A stretch of DNA of 64,000 bases, taken from Bacteroidales bacterium (GTDB lineage Bacteria; Bacteroidota; Bacteroidia; Bacteroidales; UBA10428). Positions 49,005 through 59,544 of this stretch are shown in pieces. Each line of letters starts with the position of its first letter. The stretch's first letter is position 1. The DNA is taken from NCBI GenBank assembly GCA_016928305.1, contig JAFGKY010000012.1:36291-100290 (forward strand). The letters run 5' to 3'. Both the position numbers and the translations under genes were made by a program. The notes under the pieces are model-generated. The model worked only from the letters and a program-made list of their open reading frames with translations. It did no database searches and had not been told where the DNA came from.

Positions 49005-51221
49005 TTATTGTTTATTCCGGTTACGATCGCGGTTTTGGTTCCGGTCATGATCGCGACGCGGAGGTCTCCGGTCATGGCTTCTGGGTTTGTACTCCGGCTC
49101 ATCGGGCATGCCTTCCGGTTTTGGAAGAAGAGCTTTCCGTGACAGACGAAGGTTCCCTCTCTTTTCATCAATTTCGATCAGTTTAACCTCAACGGTATCA
49201 CCTTCTTTCAACACCTCTTCCACATTCTTGACACGTTCCCAGCTGATTTCAGAAATATGCAGCAGACCCTGCTTTCCGGGTATTATCTCAATAAAAGCAC
49301 CAAATGTCTGGATTCCCTTAACGGTACCTTTATAAACTTTTCCTACTTCAGGTACTTCAATAATAGACCGTATCCGTTCAAGGGCGGCTTCGATGGATGC
49401 TTTATCTGCAGAGGATATATCAACCACACCAACGCTGTCTACTTCTTCAATGACAATTACGGTACCTGTTTTGGCCTGTATGTCCTGAATAACCTTTCCC
49501 CCGGGTCCAATAATAGCACCAATCATATCTTTCGGAACCGTAATCTGGATTATTCTGGGTACATGAGGTTTATAATCATCCCGTGGCTCAGGGACAGCCT
49601 CCACCAATTTGTCCAGTATATGCATCCTGCCTGCCCGTGCCTGTTCCAATGCTTTTCGCATTATTTCATAGGTTAGTCCCTCAACTTTAATATCCATCTG
49701 AGTAGCTGTGATACCTTCACGGGTTCCGGCCACTTTAAAATCCATGTCACCAAGGTGATCTTCATCGCCCAGGATATCGGAAAGAATAGCATAGGATTTT
49801 GCGTTTTCGGTTGTGATCAGTCCCATTGCAATGCCCGATACCGGTCGTTTGATTTTAACCCCGGCATCCATCAATGCCATGGTACCGGCACAAACCGTAG
49901 CCATGGATGAAGAACCGTTGGATTCGAGAATATCGGAAACCACCCGGATGGCATAACAATTGTCGGAAGGGATCATCCGTTTCAATGCGCGGTGGGCCAG
50001 GTTCCCATGTCCGATCTCACGACGGCTGAGACCTCTTAAGGGCCTAGCTTCGCCGGTTGAAAAAGGAGGAAAGTTATAATGCAGCACAAATTTTTCGGAA
50101 CCCTGTACCAGTACCTCATCAATTTCCTTTTCATCCATTTTGGTACCCAGGGTAACGGTGGTCAATGATTGCGTTTCGCCCCGCGTAAATACAGCAGATC
50201 CGTGAGCTGTAGGCAGATAATCGACATCGCACCAGATGGGTCGTATCTCATCGGGTTTTCTTCCGTCAACCCGTATGTTTTCATCCAGGATCAGTTTCCG
50301 TACTGCCTCCTTTTCAACATCATGAAAGTATTGATTAATAAGCAATTCATTCACTTCAGCCTCTTCAGGGAAGGTTGCAATAAAATCGGTCCTCACCTTC
50401 TCAAGTGCATCATGTCTGTCGTGTTTGGCAGGTGTGGTTTTAACAATATTGTATATTTTATCATAGCCTTCTTCCCAAATCCTTTTCCGGAGATCTTCAT
50501 CATGTACTTCATGACAGTATTCCCTTTTCTGTGTCTTTCCGACTTCTTTCGAAAGTTCAAGCTGGGCAAGGCAGTGTGGTTTTATTGCTTCATGGGCAAA
50601 CATGATTGCCTCCAGCAAATCTTCCTCGGATACCTCATCCATTTCCCCCTCCACCATCAGGATATTATCGAGGGTGGCACCAACCATGATGTCGATGTCG
50701 GATTGAGCCAGCTCCGAAAAAGCAGGATTGATAACAAATTTACCATCTACACGGGCAACCCTGACTTCCGAAATCGGCCCGTTAAAGGGAATGTCTGAAA
50801 CAGCTAGAGCTGCTGAAGCTGCAAGACCGGCCAGTGCATCGGGCATGGTTTCCTTGTCAGCAGATATAAGCATCACGTTAACAAATACCTCAGCATGATA
50901 ATTATCCGGGAAAAGAGGCCTCAGGGCCCTGTCGATCAAGCGTGAAATAAGAATCTCACTGTCACCGGGCCGGGATTCACGTTTCAAAAATCCACCCGGG
51001 AACCGCCCGATGGCTGCAAATTTTTCTTTATATTCAACCGAAAGGGGCATATAATCAATATCTTCAGCTGCTTCTTTAGCTGCAACGACGGTTGCCAGAA
51101 GCATTGTATTGCCCATTCTTACAACGACTGATCCGTCTGCCTGCTTTGCAAGTTTACCGGTTTCAATGGTTATTATCCGTCCGTCACCCAGATCAATTCT
51201 TTTTTCAAAAACTTTAAACAT
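49005..51221 (-). CDS. pnp: Polyribonucleotide nucleotidyltransferase
   Basis: PNPase degrades RNA 3' to 5' by phosphorolysis and works in mRNA turnover. The 738-residue protein has two RNase PH cores ([70 protein letters not shown]), a KH domain ([15 protein letters not shown]) and an S1 domain ([20 protein letters not shown]). The tail is an Arg/Asp/Asn-rich low-complexity stretch ([12 protein letters not shown]) longer than in E. coli. It lies behind rpsO, the usual partner, with a terminator-like hairpin between them that may attenuate readthrough. Confidence 0.98.
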   Translation of the reverse strand: MFKVFEKRIDLGDGRIITIETGKLAKQADGSVVVRMGNTMLLATVVAAKEAAEDIDYMPLSVEYKEKFAAIGRFPGGFLKRESRPGDSEILISRLIDRALRPLFPDNYHAEVFVNVMLISADKETMPDALAGLAASAALAVSDIPFNGPISEVRVARVDGKFVINPAFSELAQSDIDIMVGATLDNILMVEGEMDEVSEEDLLEAIMFAHEAIKPHCLAQLELSKEVGKTQKREYCHEVHDEDLRKRIWEEGYDKIYNIVKTTPAKHDRHDALEKVRTDFIATFPEEAEVNELLINQYFHDVEKEAVRKLILDENIRVDGRKPDEIRPIWCDVDYLPTAHGSAVFTRGETQSLTTVTLGTKMDEKEIDEVLVQGSEKFVLHYNFPPFSTGEARPLRGLSRREIGHGNLAHRALKRMIPSDNCYAIRVVSDILESNGSSSMATVCAGTMALMDAGVKIKRPVSGIAMGLITTENAKSYAILSDILGDEDHLGDMDFKVAGTREGITATQMDIKVEGLTYEIMRKALEQARAGRMHILDKLVEAVPEPRDDYKPHVPRIIQITVPKDMIGAIIGPGGKVIQDIQAKTGTVIVIEEVDSVGVVDISSADKASIEAALERIRSIIEVPEVGKVYKGTVKGIQTFGAFIEIIPGKQGLLHISEISWERVKNVEEVLKEGDTVEVKLIEIDEKRGNLRLSRKALLPKPEGMPDEPEYKPRSHDRRPPRRDHDRNQNRDRNRNKQ

Positions 51222-51299
51222 AAAATTTAATTAATAAAACAAATAAAAATACGAAGCGCTAATTAACCAGCATAAGCATAAACCAGTTCAGAAAAGAAA

Positions 51300-51326
51300 A
51301 AAGGCAATTGCTGAATTGCCCTTTTC
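51300..51326 (-). terminator. Terminator downstream of rpsO
   Basis: On the minus strand GGCAATTCAGCAATTGCC forms a hairpin followed by TTTTTTCTTTTC, directly past the rpsO stop and 80 bases before pnp. Confidence 0.75.
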
Positions 51327-51596
51327 TTATTTCCGGAGGTTTAATTCTTTTAAAATTGACCGGTATCTCTCAATGTCTCGACTCTTAAGATAATCAAGTA
51401 TCCTTCTGCGCTTACCGACAAGCTTAAGCAAGGCACGCTGTGTACTGAAATCCTTTTTACCGACTTTCAAATGCTCGGTAAGATGATTTATCCTTTTCGT
51501 AAAAAGGGCAATCTGACTTTCAGCTGATCCGGTATCGGTTTCCCCCTTTCCATAAGAGGTAAAAATTTCTTTTTTCTGTTCTGCTGTTAAATACAT
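51327..51596 (-). CDS. rpsO: 30S ribosomal protein S15
   Basis: S15 binds the central domain of 16S rRNA and forms bridge contacts with the 50S subunit. The 89-residue sequence is full length: [50 protein letters not shown] and [14 protein letters not shown]. It has its own promoter at 51635-51665 and a terminator, and pnp follows, as in many bacteria. Confidence 0.98.
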   Translation of the reverse strand: MYLTAEQKKEIFTSYGKGETDTGSAESQIALFTKRINHLTEHLKVGKKDFSTQRALLKLVGKRRRILDYLKSRDIERYRSILKELNLRK

Positions 51597-51634
51597 AATT
51601 TATAATTAATTGCACATCATTCAAATAAGAAATG

Positions 51635-51665
51635 CAAAAGTATCTATTTTTTTCCAGATAGCAAA
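51635..51665 (-). promoter_or_regulatory. Bacteroidota promoter of rpsO
   Basis: On the minus strand TTTG (51665-51662), 19 bases and TACTTTTG (51642-51635) match the consensus; the ATG lies 39 bases on. Confidence 0.7.
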
Positions 51666-51679
51666 CGGGATTAATAAAA

Positions 51680-51735
51680 AAGTTTGAAGGTTTGAAAGTT
51701 TGAAAGTTTTAAGGTTTGAAAGTTTGAAAGTTTGA
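51680..51735. repeat. Octamer tract
   Basis: Seven 8-base units in register: AAGTTTGA, AGGTTTGA, AAGTTTGA, AAGTTTTA, AGGTTTGA, AAGTTTGA, AAGTTTGA. It lies between the DUF2851 gene and the rpsO promoter. A CGCCGAAGCCTTTGGCGAAG palindrome separates it from the next tract. Confidence 0.8.
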
Positions 51736-51770
51736 AGACCTGCCCGCCGAAGCCTTTGGCGAAGGTGGGT

Positions 51771-51791
51771 GTCACTTGTCACTTGTCACTA
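51771..51791. repeat. Heptamer tract supplying the DUF2851 stop
   Basis: Three units GTCACTT, GTCACTT, GTCACTA. Read on the minus strand they encode the last residues VTSDK and the TGA stop of the DUF2851 gene. The same unit recurs at 61671-61738. Confidence 0.75.
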
Positions 51792-53043
51792 TCTTCATAC
51801 CCACCATGCATCGCAGGCATTGTTTCTTCTGGCAGTAGTTTGACCGCAACTGCAGCAAGGCCTGGCTGTCCAATGCAGATTCAGCCCGGATACCGGTTTT
51901 TTCCCACCGGCTAATAACTGCATTCTTTTCCGGGGGCAGCTGACTTAAAAAATCAATTGAACGGGCTTTTAATTTTTCATCCCCCTTTTTTTGTCCGTAT
52001 AAAAAGATAAGCGGAATAACCGTGTTGATCAGTATGGTCCTGGATGCTTCCTGTCCCAATGATTTTGTTTTACGGGCTGATATGTTGCCAAACCTGTAAT
52101 GGGTCTGCCAATAAGCGGAAGGCCGGACGGTAAATAGTTTTATTAAAACATGCAGATCCTCTGTTTCAATGATTTTCCGGAATAATCCGGATGATGTATG
52201 AACCAGGGCAGCAAACTGCGCTATGCGGATAGTCGGGAAGTTCACTGGTCGTAAACGAAGAAACCTCCACAGGTGTGCATCTAAAGGTTTGAGATCATAC
52301 TTATTCCGAAGATGTTTGTATTCCGATTGTAAATCCAGATGGTATTCATCCTCAGCTTCCATATTCAGAAAACCTGCCTGACCAAACAGTAACGCTTCAA
52401 GCTGAAACAGGTTGTTCTTATGCCGGCCAAGGATATTTAAGGGCAACGACCGGGCCATTTGCTCAAAAGGTTCAGCATTCAGATGAAAACCAAAACTTCG
52501 GGCCAGTTGTAAATAAAATACCTCTTCCCAGTTGTTCTGATATTTTTCCAGCAAATCGTCAATAAATTTCGTCTTGCCTTCCAGCCGCTCAACCATCACC
52601 GAAGAGAGCCAGGACTGGAGAAGCAATGTTTCTATGCGCACAATATAGTCATGGCAGGATATCCAGTTTTTATTTCCGGTCAGATAAGTATAATTGGCAT
52701 ACAGCTGTTTATCAAATCTCAGCTCCACCGTCGGAATGGTGGTGGCATTCGTTCTAACCGTGGTCTGATCAGCATTCAATACTACGTGAAGGATAACATT
52801 ATCATAGGCCTTGTCATGCTGATGATGGTGTTTGTTCCAGTCGGAAGCGTTGATGTGAAGCTCCACATTTCCAACCCAAAGGGTATTGCCAATGCGGATT
52901 TTGGCATTAAGGAAATCGGGACCTGCATCGGAATTATGTTCTCCCAACAGGATTACCTCAATATCTTCACCCGTATCCGATCTCAGGGATGTCCTGTCAA
53001 ACAACCCGTATTTCCATATATAGGTAAGGAATTCCTCGGTCAT
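51772..53043 (-). CDS. DUF2851 family protein
   Basis: The 423-residue cytoplasmic protein matches the Bacteroidota/Chlorobi DUF2851 family, with the characteristic N-terminal stretch LTYIWKYGLFDRTSLRSDTGEDIEVI, then HNSDAGPDFLNAKIRIGNTLWVGNVELHINASDW and YDNVILHVVLNAD. The conserved D, E, H and N pattern resembles nuclease-like folds, but the function is unknown. C-terminal cysteines (CQKKQCLRCMVGMK) are typical of the family. The final five residues and stop are provided by a heptamer tract. It is the first gene upstream of rpsO on this strand, 175 bases away. Confidence 0.85.
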   Translation of the reverse strand: MTEEFLTYIWKYGLFDRTSLRSDTGEDIEVILLGEHNSDAGPDFLNAKIRIGNTLWVGNVELHINASDWNKHHHQHDKAYDNVILHVVLNADQTTVRTNATTIPTVELRFDKQLYANYTYLTGNKNWISCHDYIVRIETLLLQSWLSSVMVERLEGKTKFIDDLLEKYQNNWEEVFYLQLARSFGFHLNAEPFEQMARSLPLNILGRHKNNLFQLEALLFGQAGFLNMEAEDEYHLDLQSEYKHLRNKYDLKPLDAHLWRFLRLRPVNFPTIRIAQFAALVHTSSGLFRKIIETEDLHVLIKLFTVRPSAYWQTHYRFGNISARKTKSLGQEASRTILINTVIPLIFLYGQKKGDEKLKARSIDFLSQLPPEKNAVISRWEKTGIRAESALDSQALLQLRSNYCQKKQCLRCMVGMKIVTSDK

Positions 53044-53152
53044 GCCTTAACGAGTTCAAAAAGAGGGATCAAAATACAAAAAAATTGTTAAATGAGAATG
53101 CAGAAGGAAAGAAAATGTCAGTGAAGAGATTCTTCTTTTTTACATATTGATC

Positions 53153-53182
53153 ATATTGTTGGTCTTGAACGATCAACAATAT
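53153..53182 (-). terminator. Hairpin downstream of the PHP-type gene
   Basis: ATATTGTTG pairs with CAACAATAT, a perfect 9-bp stem with a 12-base loop, 17 bases past the minus-strand stop. There is no T run. Confidence 0.45.
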
Positions 53183-53199
53183 TCCAGTCTATACAGTGG

Positions 53200-56001
53200 T
53201 CATTCTTTCTCAATTTTCATAAATTCATATGCCTTACCATTCTCAATTTTTAAGAAATACACTCCTGGGGCGAAACGGTTTGTTTGGACAACAGTTCTTT
53301 CTGTTAATTTACCGTTGAAAACAACCTGACCTGCCGTATTTAATATTTTAAAATTCAAATTTTTCGCATTTTCCCTTTTTTCAATAATTAATTCATTGTA
53401 CACAGGATTGGGATACAATGTTATTCCTTCTGTTGTCAATGGCGAAGTATTTCCAATTATAATTATTTGAACACAAGCCGATGTATCGGAGCATAAGCCT
53501 TGCGTAATCTTCACCGCATAATTTCCGTTTGTTGTTGCTGTGAAACTTTGATTTACTTTTCCGCTTATTGCTGCAAAACCATTATCGCAATCGAGCCATT
53601 GGTATTCGTCGGCAGATGAGTCTGCGGTAATTGTGTAACCGGTAACTGTAACACCTATGTCGACTGAATCTAAGCACAGATTGAGTGTATATATGCTATC
53701 ACAACCATTTATGGTTTTATAACTTGCAGTGTATTTTCCCGCTGCAGTATAATCATTACCCTGCCAATTGCAAATATCACCAACACAAATAGTATGATTT
53801 TCAGATAATGAATAACAAGGATTCACAGATAAATGTAAAGTGTAGGAACTATCACAACCATAAATACTTTTGTAGCTGACTGTGTATATACCGGAAGCTG
53901 TATAGTCTGTTCCCTGCCAGTGGAAGGTGTCTCCTTCACAGATAGGGTGATATTCGGTAAATGAATAAACCGGATTCACCGTTAAATGCAATGTGTATAC
54001 ACTATCGCAACCATGAATACTTTTGTAGCTGGCGGTGTAAATGCCGGTGGCTGTATAATCTAATCCGTACCAGTGTAAGGTATCACCTTTACAGATATGA
54101 TGAAATTCGGTGAATGAATAATCCGGATTCACGGTTAATTGCAATGTGTATATGCTATCACAACCCTGAATACTATTGTAGCTGGCAATGTATATGCCGG
54201 AGGCTGTATAGTCGGTTCCCTGCCAGTGTAAGGTATCACCTTCACAGATGCTATCAGTTTCTGAGAATGAATAAACCGGATTCACGGTTAAATGCAACGT
54301 GTTTATACTATCGCAACCATGAATACTATTGTAGCTGGCGGTGTATATTCCGGCAGTTGTATAATCGATTCCCTGCCAGTGGAAAGTATCACCTTCACAG
54401 ATGCTGCCATTTTCTGTAAACGAAAAAGAAGGATTAACAGTAACGGCCAACGTTGAACTATCGCCATCGCCATATGAATTATGACCTTTAACAGTAATAT
54501 TTCCGGAAACTGCCGAAGTGCAATAATTCAAAGTTATACTGTTTGTTTCACTTGTCCCGTTGGCCCCTGAGGGCAAGGTCCAGATATAAGATGTTGCGCC
54601 GGCGATGGCAGGTACAGAATACATTACATTATTTTGCCCCTGGCAAACGGTTTCCGTTCCGGAAATAATACCTGCACGATAAGGTAATGGATTAATGTTC
54701 ACAGTAACATTTTTAATAACTGAACATCCGCTAAGATCCGTTACCGTGACATTGTATTGAGTGCTGGTGGCAGGGCAAGCAACAGGATTGGTTGCGGTTG
54801 CTGAACTTAATCCCGTTGCCGGCGTCCATTTATAAGCATATGGAGGTATTCCTCCTGTTACATTACCGTGCAGCGTAACACACGAATCAGGCCAGATCAT
54901 TATGCTCTGATTTCCGTCAATTTTCATTGAGGTGATAAATACCGGAGAGGATATTGCCTGTCCGGCAAAATCGGATGAATCCGCCTGTAGTACTTTTATA
55001 TAATAATAATCACCGGCCGAAGTAGTAATATCATAATTAATAGTAAAGGAGCTTGTATTCGGCGTCCACGTTTTAAAACGATTGTGGTCTTTATCATAAA
55101 GAACTACTTTGGTAAAAATTTCACCACCACCATCAGCGGCTTGGATTTGAACAGCATAAGAACCGGCCGGAATAGCTGAACCCATTTCCTGTCCATTCAT
55201 TTTAAATGATAACCGGATATCGGATTCAAGCGTACTGTAAAATCGGCGTACCTTCATTGCGGCAAATAAATCGTCACGAGTCAGATTTTCCGCAAGTATT
55301 GCCATGCGGGAGTCCTGTGCTGTTCCCCATGTACCATTATGATCATCACCGGCACCCATAGCTCCTATCATCCAACCCTTTGCGAGGGCTTCATCAAAAG
55401 TTCCTTTATTGTCGCCCGGAATAAATCCGGTGTTATAATAATACCTGGAGAATCCATCCAGTTTATTCCAAAGTTCCATCCCCACAATTTTTAAGGAAGG
55501 GACTACTGCAGCATTATAATTATTCTCACCATTATTATCAAATCTACCCGGATGACAAAAAAATGCTACTGTATTTCTGGTGGATAACCAGTTAACCAAG
55601 GCTGCAAAATTACTCGTTGCAACCACGGTTGTATAAGTATTTGAATTAACAACAGACACATGGCCATCATTATTGTTAGTCCATTCAAATCCATAGAAAG
55701 TTGTAAAAACTCCATCTGCATTATATGCATCAGCCCTGGCTTTGGTATCGGCCCATTCAGCATCCGTTAACCAATCTGAATGATCTGATAAACCGAAGAA
55801 ATCCAATCCGGCCGTATTCTTTGCATAATTGTAGGCCTGGGCCGGAGTTCCGGTGCCGTCAGAATACGATGTATGATTGTGCACATGACCATAATAAACA
55901 TTATATCCGCCAATTGATGGGTGTTGTGCATAGACGGTTGAAGACATCAAACTCAACAATGCAATGAATGCTCCATCATAGAATGTAAAACTTCTCTTCA
56001 T
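53200..56001 (-). CDS. Surface PHP/CehA-type metallohydrolase with repeats and T9SS domain
   Basis: This mosaic of about 933 residues has a signal peptide (GAFIALLSLMSSTVYA) and a PHP-superfamily hydrolase domain of the CehA/McbA type. Metal motifs are YYGHVHNHTSYSDGTG, GLSDHSDWL, FFCHPGRFD and GAGDDHNGTWG. Two Ig/PKD-like domains follow, then five 51-residue repeats of the ICEGDT..GCDS type and a C-terminal T9SS domain (LYPNPVYNELIIEK). PHP enzymes split phosphoesters or related bonds; the substrate is unknown. I chose the ATG at 56001, which begins the signal peptide; 56082 is an in-frame alternative. The combination points to a surface-displayed enzyme. Confidence 0.82.
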   Translation of the reverse strand: MKRSFTFYDGAFIALLSLMSSTVYAQHPSIGGYNVYYGHVHNHTSYSDGTGTPAQAYNYAKNTAGLDFFGLSDHSDWLTDAEWADTKARADAYNADGVFTTFYGFEWTNNNDGHVSVVNSNTYTTVVATSNFAALVNWLSTRNTVAFFCHPGRFDNNGENNYNAAVVPSLKIVGMELWNKLDGFSRYYYNTGFIPGDNKGTFDEALAKGWMIGAMGAGDDHNGTWGTAQDSRMAILAENLTRDDLFAAMKVRRFYSTLESDIRLSFKMNGQEMGSAIPAGSYAVQIQAADGGGEIFTKVVLYDKDHNRFKTWTPNTSSFTINYDITTSAGDYYYIKVLQADSSDFAGQAISSPVFITSMKIDGNQSIMIWPDSCVTLHGNVTGGIPPYAYKWTPATGLSSATATNPVACPATSTQYNVTVTDLSGCSVIKNVTVNINPLPYRAGIISGTETVCQGQNNVMYSVPAIAGATSYIWTLPSGANGTSETNSITLNYCTSAVSGNITVKGHNSYGDGDSSTLAVTVNPSFSFTENGSICEGDTFHWQGIDYTTAGIYTASYNSIHGCDSINTLHLTVNPVYSFSETDSICEGDTLHWQGTDYTASGIYIASYNSIQGCDSIYTLQLTVNPDYSFTEFHHICKGDTLHWYGLDYTATGIYTASYKSIHGCDSVYTLHLTVNPVYSFTEYHPICEGDTFHWQGTDYTASGIYTVSYKSIYGCDSSYTLHLSVNPCYSLSENHTICVGDICNWQGNDYTAAGKYTASYKTINGCDSIYTLNLCLDSVDIGVTVTGYTITADSSADEYQWLDCDNGFAAISGKVNQSFTATTNGNYAVKITQGLCSDTSACVQIIIIGNTSPLTTEGITLYPNPVYNELIIEKRENAKNLNFKILNTAGQVVFNGKLTERTVVQTNRFAPGVYFLKIENGKAYEFMKIEKE
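53672..54436. repeat. Five in-frame 153-bp coding repeats
   Basis: The CTGCCA/GTACCA landmark recurs at 53761, 53914, 54067, 54220 and 54373, exactly 153 bases apart. Each unit encodes 51 residues with two cysteines (xICxGDxxxW ... GCDSxYTL). The copies differ in sequence but not in length. Boundaries are approximate. Confidence 0.85.
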
Positions 56002-56102
56002 GTTGAAAATGCCTGAAAACCATTGGCTGATACTAATAATAAAATACAGCAAGACGTTCCACCTTACATCTCTTAAATTCAATACTTATTAAAATCGTTT
56101 AA

Positions 56103-56135
56103 CAAATGTATTCATTAATCCTTGTCATTGGACAA
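56103..56135 (-). promoter_or_regulatory. Possible promoter of the PHP-type gene
   Basis: On the minus strand TTG (56135-56133), 22 bases and TACATTTG (56110-56103) fit a loose Bacteroidota promoter. Transcription would start near 56096. Confidence 0.45.
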
Positions 56136-56262
56136 TCATTTTTAAATTTATGCAAAATTATTGCAGATCAGAAAGATTCGCCTGGTGGAGAGAAAACATA
56201 ATCACCTGAAATCATAGGAAGTTACAAGAGTAATAACGCTGGCAAATTTATAAATCAGGCCG

Positions 56263-57096
56263 CTATTCCAGCAAACCCGATTCCCTGAGCAATACTGCCA
56301 TCTGCAGCTGCACTTCTTTTGCCTTATCTGCAGCGACTTCAGCAAATCGATCGGTTGAATCGGCATAAATGATGGCTCTTGAAGAATTAACGATCAGTCC
56401 GCAATTACTGTTCAGTCCATACCGTGCCACTTCAGCCAGGTCGCCTCCCTGTGCTCCTATGCCGGGGATCAGCAAAAAATGATCGGGAGCGATTTCACGG
56501 ATTTTAACCAGCATTGAGGCTTTGGTAGCGCCGACCACATACATGAGGTTTTCCTGATGACCCCATGTAAGCGATTGTTTTATAACGGATTCAAACAACC
56601 TTTCCTGTTTCGTATTGCACAAAAACTGGAAATCTTCTGCTCCGGGATTGGAAGTAAGTGCCAGCAGGATCACCCATTTACCCGGGTACTCCAGAAAAGG
56701 AATAACGGAATCGGAACCCATAAAAGGCGCAACCGTGACCGCATCAAAATCGAAATGGTGAAAATATGTTTCAGCGTATTTTTTTGAAGTGTTTCCGATA
56801 TCGCCCCGTTTTGCATCGGCAATCAGTAACAAGCCCGGGTAACGGTCACGTACATATTGAACCGTCAGTTCCAGTTGTTTCCAGCCTTCAATACCCAGGC
56901 ACTCGTAAAAAGCAATGTTGGGTTTGAAAGCAATGGCATATTCCTGAGTGGCATCAATGATCTGCCGGTTGAATTCATAAATGCTGTCCGCAATCCCTGC
57001 AAAATGTGGAGGCAATTTTTTCTTATCCGGATCCAGTCCGACACACAGAAATGATTTCTTTAGTTTAATCTGTTCGGTAATTGCCTGACTTGTCAT
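56263..57096 (-). CDS. pyrF: Orotidine 5'-phosphate decarboxylase
   Basis: PyrF converts OMP to UMP, the last step of de novo pyrimidine synthesis. The 277-residue protein is the type 2 form: FLCVGLDPDKKKLP, IAFKPNIAFYECLG, the catalytic LLIADAKRGDIGNTSKKYAET, and LLIPGIGAQGGDLAEV with the phosphate loop. It is last in the purM-prfA-pyrF run, 22 bases after prfA, an order common in Bacteroidota. Length and motifs are normal. Confidence 0.97.
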   Translation of the reverse strand: MTSQAITEQIKLKKSFLCVGLDPDKKKLPPHFAGIADSIYEFNRQIIDATQEYAIAFKPNIAFYECLGIEGWKQLELTVQYVRDRYPGLLLIADAKRGDIGNTSKKYAETYFHHFDFDAVTVAPFMGSDSVIPFLEYPGKWVILLALTSNPGAEDFQFLCNTKQERLFESVIKQSLTWGHQENLMYVVGATKASMLVKIREIAPDHFLLIPGIGAQGGDLAEVARYGLNSNCGLIVNSSRAIIYADSTDRFAEVAADKAKEVQLQMAVLLRESGLLE

Positions 57097-57118
57097 ATTC
57101 CTGTTTTCATTTTATGGA

Positions 57119-58207
57119 TCAGACGACAGCATTTTCTTTTAGTCTCTCAGCATTTTCGGCCATCTGCAGCCGGTCGATCAATTCCTGAATATTTCCGTCG
57201 AGGATGGCCGGAAGGTTATAAACGGTATAATTAATACGATGATCGGTGAGCCTTCCCTGCGGATAATTATAGGTTCTTATCTTGGCTGAGCGGTCACCCG
57301 TGGAAACCATCGTTTTCCGCCTGGAAGATATAGAATTAAGATATTTCTGGTATTCAAGGTTATATAACCGGGTACGCAGTTCATTCATTGCCTTTTCCAG
57401 GTTTTTCAGCTGGGATTTCTGATCCTGGCAGGAAACCACCACGCCGGAAGGAATATGGGTAAGCCTGACAGCTGAATAGGTGGTATTGACCGACTGACCG
57501 CCGGGGCCCGAGGAACAGAAACGATCAATACGAATATCTTCCTGTTTAAGCTCCACATCCACTTCTTCGGCTTCGGGTAACACTACCACAGAGGCCGCCG
57601 AAGTATGAACGCGTCCCTGTGTTTCGGTTTGAGGCACACGCTGTACGCGGTGAACTCCCGATTCATATTTCAGGATTCCGTAAACACCTTCTCCCTTAAC
57701 CTCAGCAATGATCTCCTTAAAGCCTCCCACAGTACCTTCCGTCATGGTGCTGATTTCAATTCTCCATCCTTTTTGTTCGCAAAACTTGCTGTACATCCTG
57801 AACAAATCGCCGGCAAAAATGCTCGCCTCATCTCCCCCGGTACCTGCCCTGATTTCCAGAATTGCATTCTTATCATCCTGGGGATCAGCGGGTAACAGCA
57901 ATATCTTAATCTCCTCTTCCATGGGGTCTACCCTGGGCATAAGCTCATCAAGTTCGTTTTTCGCCATTTCTCTCATTTCCTCATCCTTTTCTGTTGCAAT
58001 GATGTCTTTGGCACTGGCAATATTGCTTATTAAGTCCTTATATGCCTTAAAGATTTCGATGATGGGTTTTAAATCCTTGTATTCTTTGTTCAACCGGATA
58101 TACCTTTTCATATCGCTCATCACATCAGGCTCGGTCAGTAACCTGCCAACCTCTATAAATCGCGTGTTTACACCCTCAAGCTTGTCCAGAATCAAATTGC
58201 TGCTCAT
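57119..58207 (-). CDS. prfA: Peptide chain release factor 1
   Basis: RF1 ends translation at UAA and UAG. The 362-residue protein has the codon-recognition loop region [18 protein letters not shown], and the catalytic GGQ in [18 protein letters not shown], followed by [19 protein letters not shown]. Motif spacing is that of RF1 rather than RF2, and there is no RF2-type frameshift site. It lies 28 bases after purM and 22 before pyrF, clearly one operon. Confidence 0.97.
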   Translation of the reverse strand: MSSNLILDKLEGVNTRFIEVGRLLTEPDVMSDMKRYIRLNKEYKDLKPIIEIFKAYKDLISNIASAKDIIATEKDEEMREMAKNELDELMPRVDPMEEEIKILLLPADPQDDKNAILEIRAGTGGDEASIFAGDLFRMYSKFCEQKGWRIEISTMTEGTVGGFKEIIAEVKGEGVYGILKYESGVHRVQRVPQTETQGRVHTSAASVVVLPEAEEVDVELKQEDIRIDRFCSSGPGGQSVNTTYSAVRLTHIPSGVVVSCQDQKSQLKNLEKAMNELRTRLYNLEYQKYLNSISSRRKTMVSTGDRSAKIRTYNYPQGRLTDHRINYTVYNLPAILDGNIQELIDRLQMAENAERLKENAVV

Positions 58208-58235
58208 AGTTGTTGAAATTACTCCCGCAGTGAAA

Positions 58236-59402
58236 TCAAAACTTAAATGTTCCTTCTTTTGTTATAATGCTCATCTTCCTGCTGTCACATGCTTCCACAC
58301 GTCCGATTATACGGGACTCAACCTTGAATTCGGCCGACAGGTCCATAATGGATTCCGCAAATTCCTGCGGCACGTATATCTCAAAACGATGCCCCATATT
58401 GAACACCTCATACATCTCATCCCAGGATGTCTGTGATTCCTCCTGTATAATGCGAAACAGAGGCGGTACTTCAAACATGTTGTCTTTTATAATGTGAAGG
58501 TTTTCAATGAATTTTAATACTTTGGTCTGTCCTCCCCCGGAACAATGAATCATCCCGTGAATGGCATTTCTGTATTTCTCCAGCACCTTCCGGATAACCG
58601 GGGCATATGTCCGTGTAGGTGATAACAGCATTTTTCCTGCATCCAGGCCCAGACCTGCTATGGATTGTGTCAGCTGGTAATGACCATTGTAAACCAGTGA
58701 TTTGGGTATAAGATCATCGTATGATTCGGGATATTTATCCGCAAGGTAATTGCTGAAAACATCGTGACGTGCTGATGTCAATCCATTGCTTCCAATGCCT
58801 CCGTTATATTCTTTCTCATAGACCGATTGCCCGAAAGAAGCCAGTCCGATAATGACATCGCCAGGTTGAACGGCAATTTCAATCACTTCTTCGCGTTTCA
58901 TCCGGCATACAACCGTTGAATCAACAACGATGGTACGTACCAGATCTCCAATGTCAGCGGTTTCACCTCCGGTCAGAAAGACATTAATGCCCCATTTCGA
59001 CAGTTCAGTGATGGTTTCATCATATCCTTTCAACAAGTAAACAAGGACATCACCCGGGATCTTCATTTTATTCCTTCCAATGGTAGAAGACAGCAATATA
59101 TCATCGGTAGCCCCTACACAAATGAGATCGTCAATATTCATGATCATTGAATCGTGTGCTATACCTTTCCAGACGCTGTAATCACCAGTTTCCTTCCAAT
59201 ATATATAAGCCAGTGATGATTTGGTGCCTGCCCCGTCTGAATGCATGATGTTGCAGTATGTATCATCTCCGCCCAGCAGATCGGGCATTATTTTGCAGAA
59301 TGCGTTGGGGAAAATGCCTTTATCAAGGTCACGGATGGCTTTGTGCACATCGGTTTTTGAAGAGGACACCCCGCGTTGATTGTACCTTGTTGATTTTTCC
59401 AT
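58236..59402 (-). CDS. purM: Phosphoribosylformylglycinamidine cyclo-ligase (AIR synthetase)
   Basis: PurM closes the imidazole ring in purine synthesis, using ATP. The 388-residue protein has the family landmarks [70 protein letters not shown] and [16 protein letters not shown]. It is slightly longer than the E. coli enzyme, as in other Bacteroidota. It heads the purM-prfA-pyrF operon. A TAAATTTG sequence at 59443-59436 on the minus strand could be its -7 box. Confidence 0.95.
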   Translation of the reverse strand: MEKSTRYNQRGVSSSKTDVHKAIRDLDKGIFPNAFCKIMPDLLGGDDTYCNIMHSDGAGTKSSLAYIYWKETGDYSVWKGIAHDSMIMNIDDLICVGATDDILLSSTIGRNKMKIPGDVLVYLLKGYDETITELSKWGINVFLTGGETADIGDLVRTIVVDSTVVCRMKREEVIEIAVQPGDVIIGLASFGQSVYEKEYNGGIGSNGLTSARHDVFSNYLADKYPESYDDLIPKSLVYNGHYQLTQSIAGLGLDAGKMLLSPTRTYAPVIRKVLEKYRNAIHGMIHCSGGGQTKVLKFIENLHIIKDNMFEVPPLFRIIQEESQTSWDEMYEVFNMGHRFEIYVPQEFAESIMDLSAEFKVESRIIGRVEACDSRKMSIITKEGTFKF

Positions 59403-59544
59403 CAGGATTGTTTATTAGTACAGCCTAAAATGGTGCAAATTTAATCTCAATTTTCCAAATCGGAAATCATATGATGAAATAATAACCGCTGTCCGGTAAT
59501 TATTTTGTTTAAGCCTTCTTTTAATATCACAAAAGTAAAAAGGC

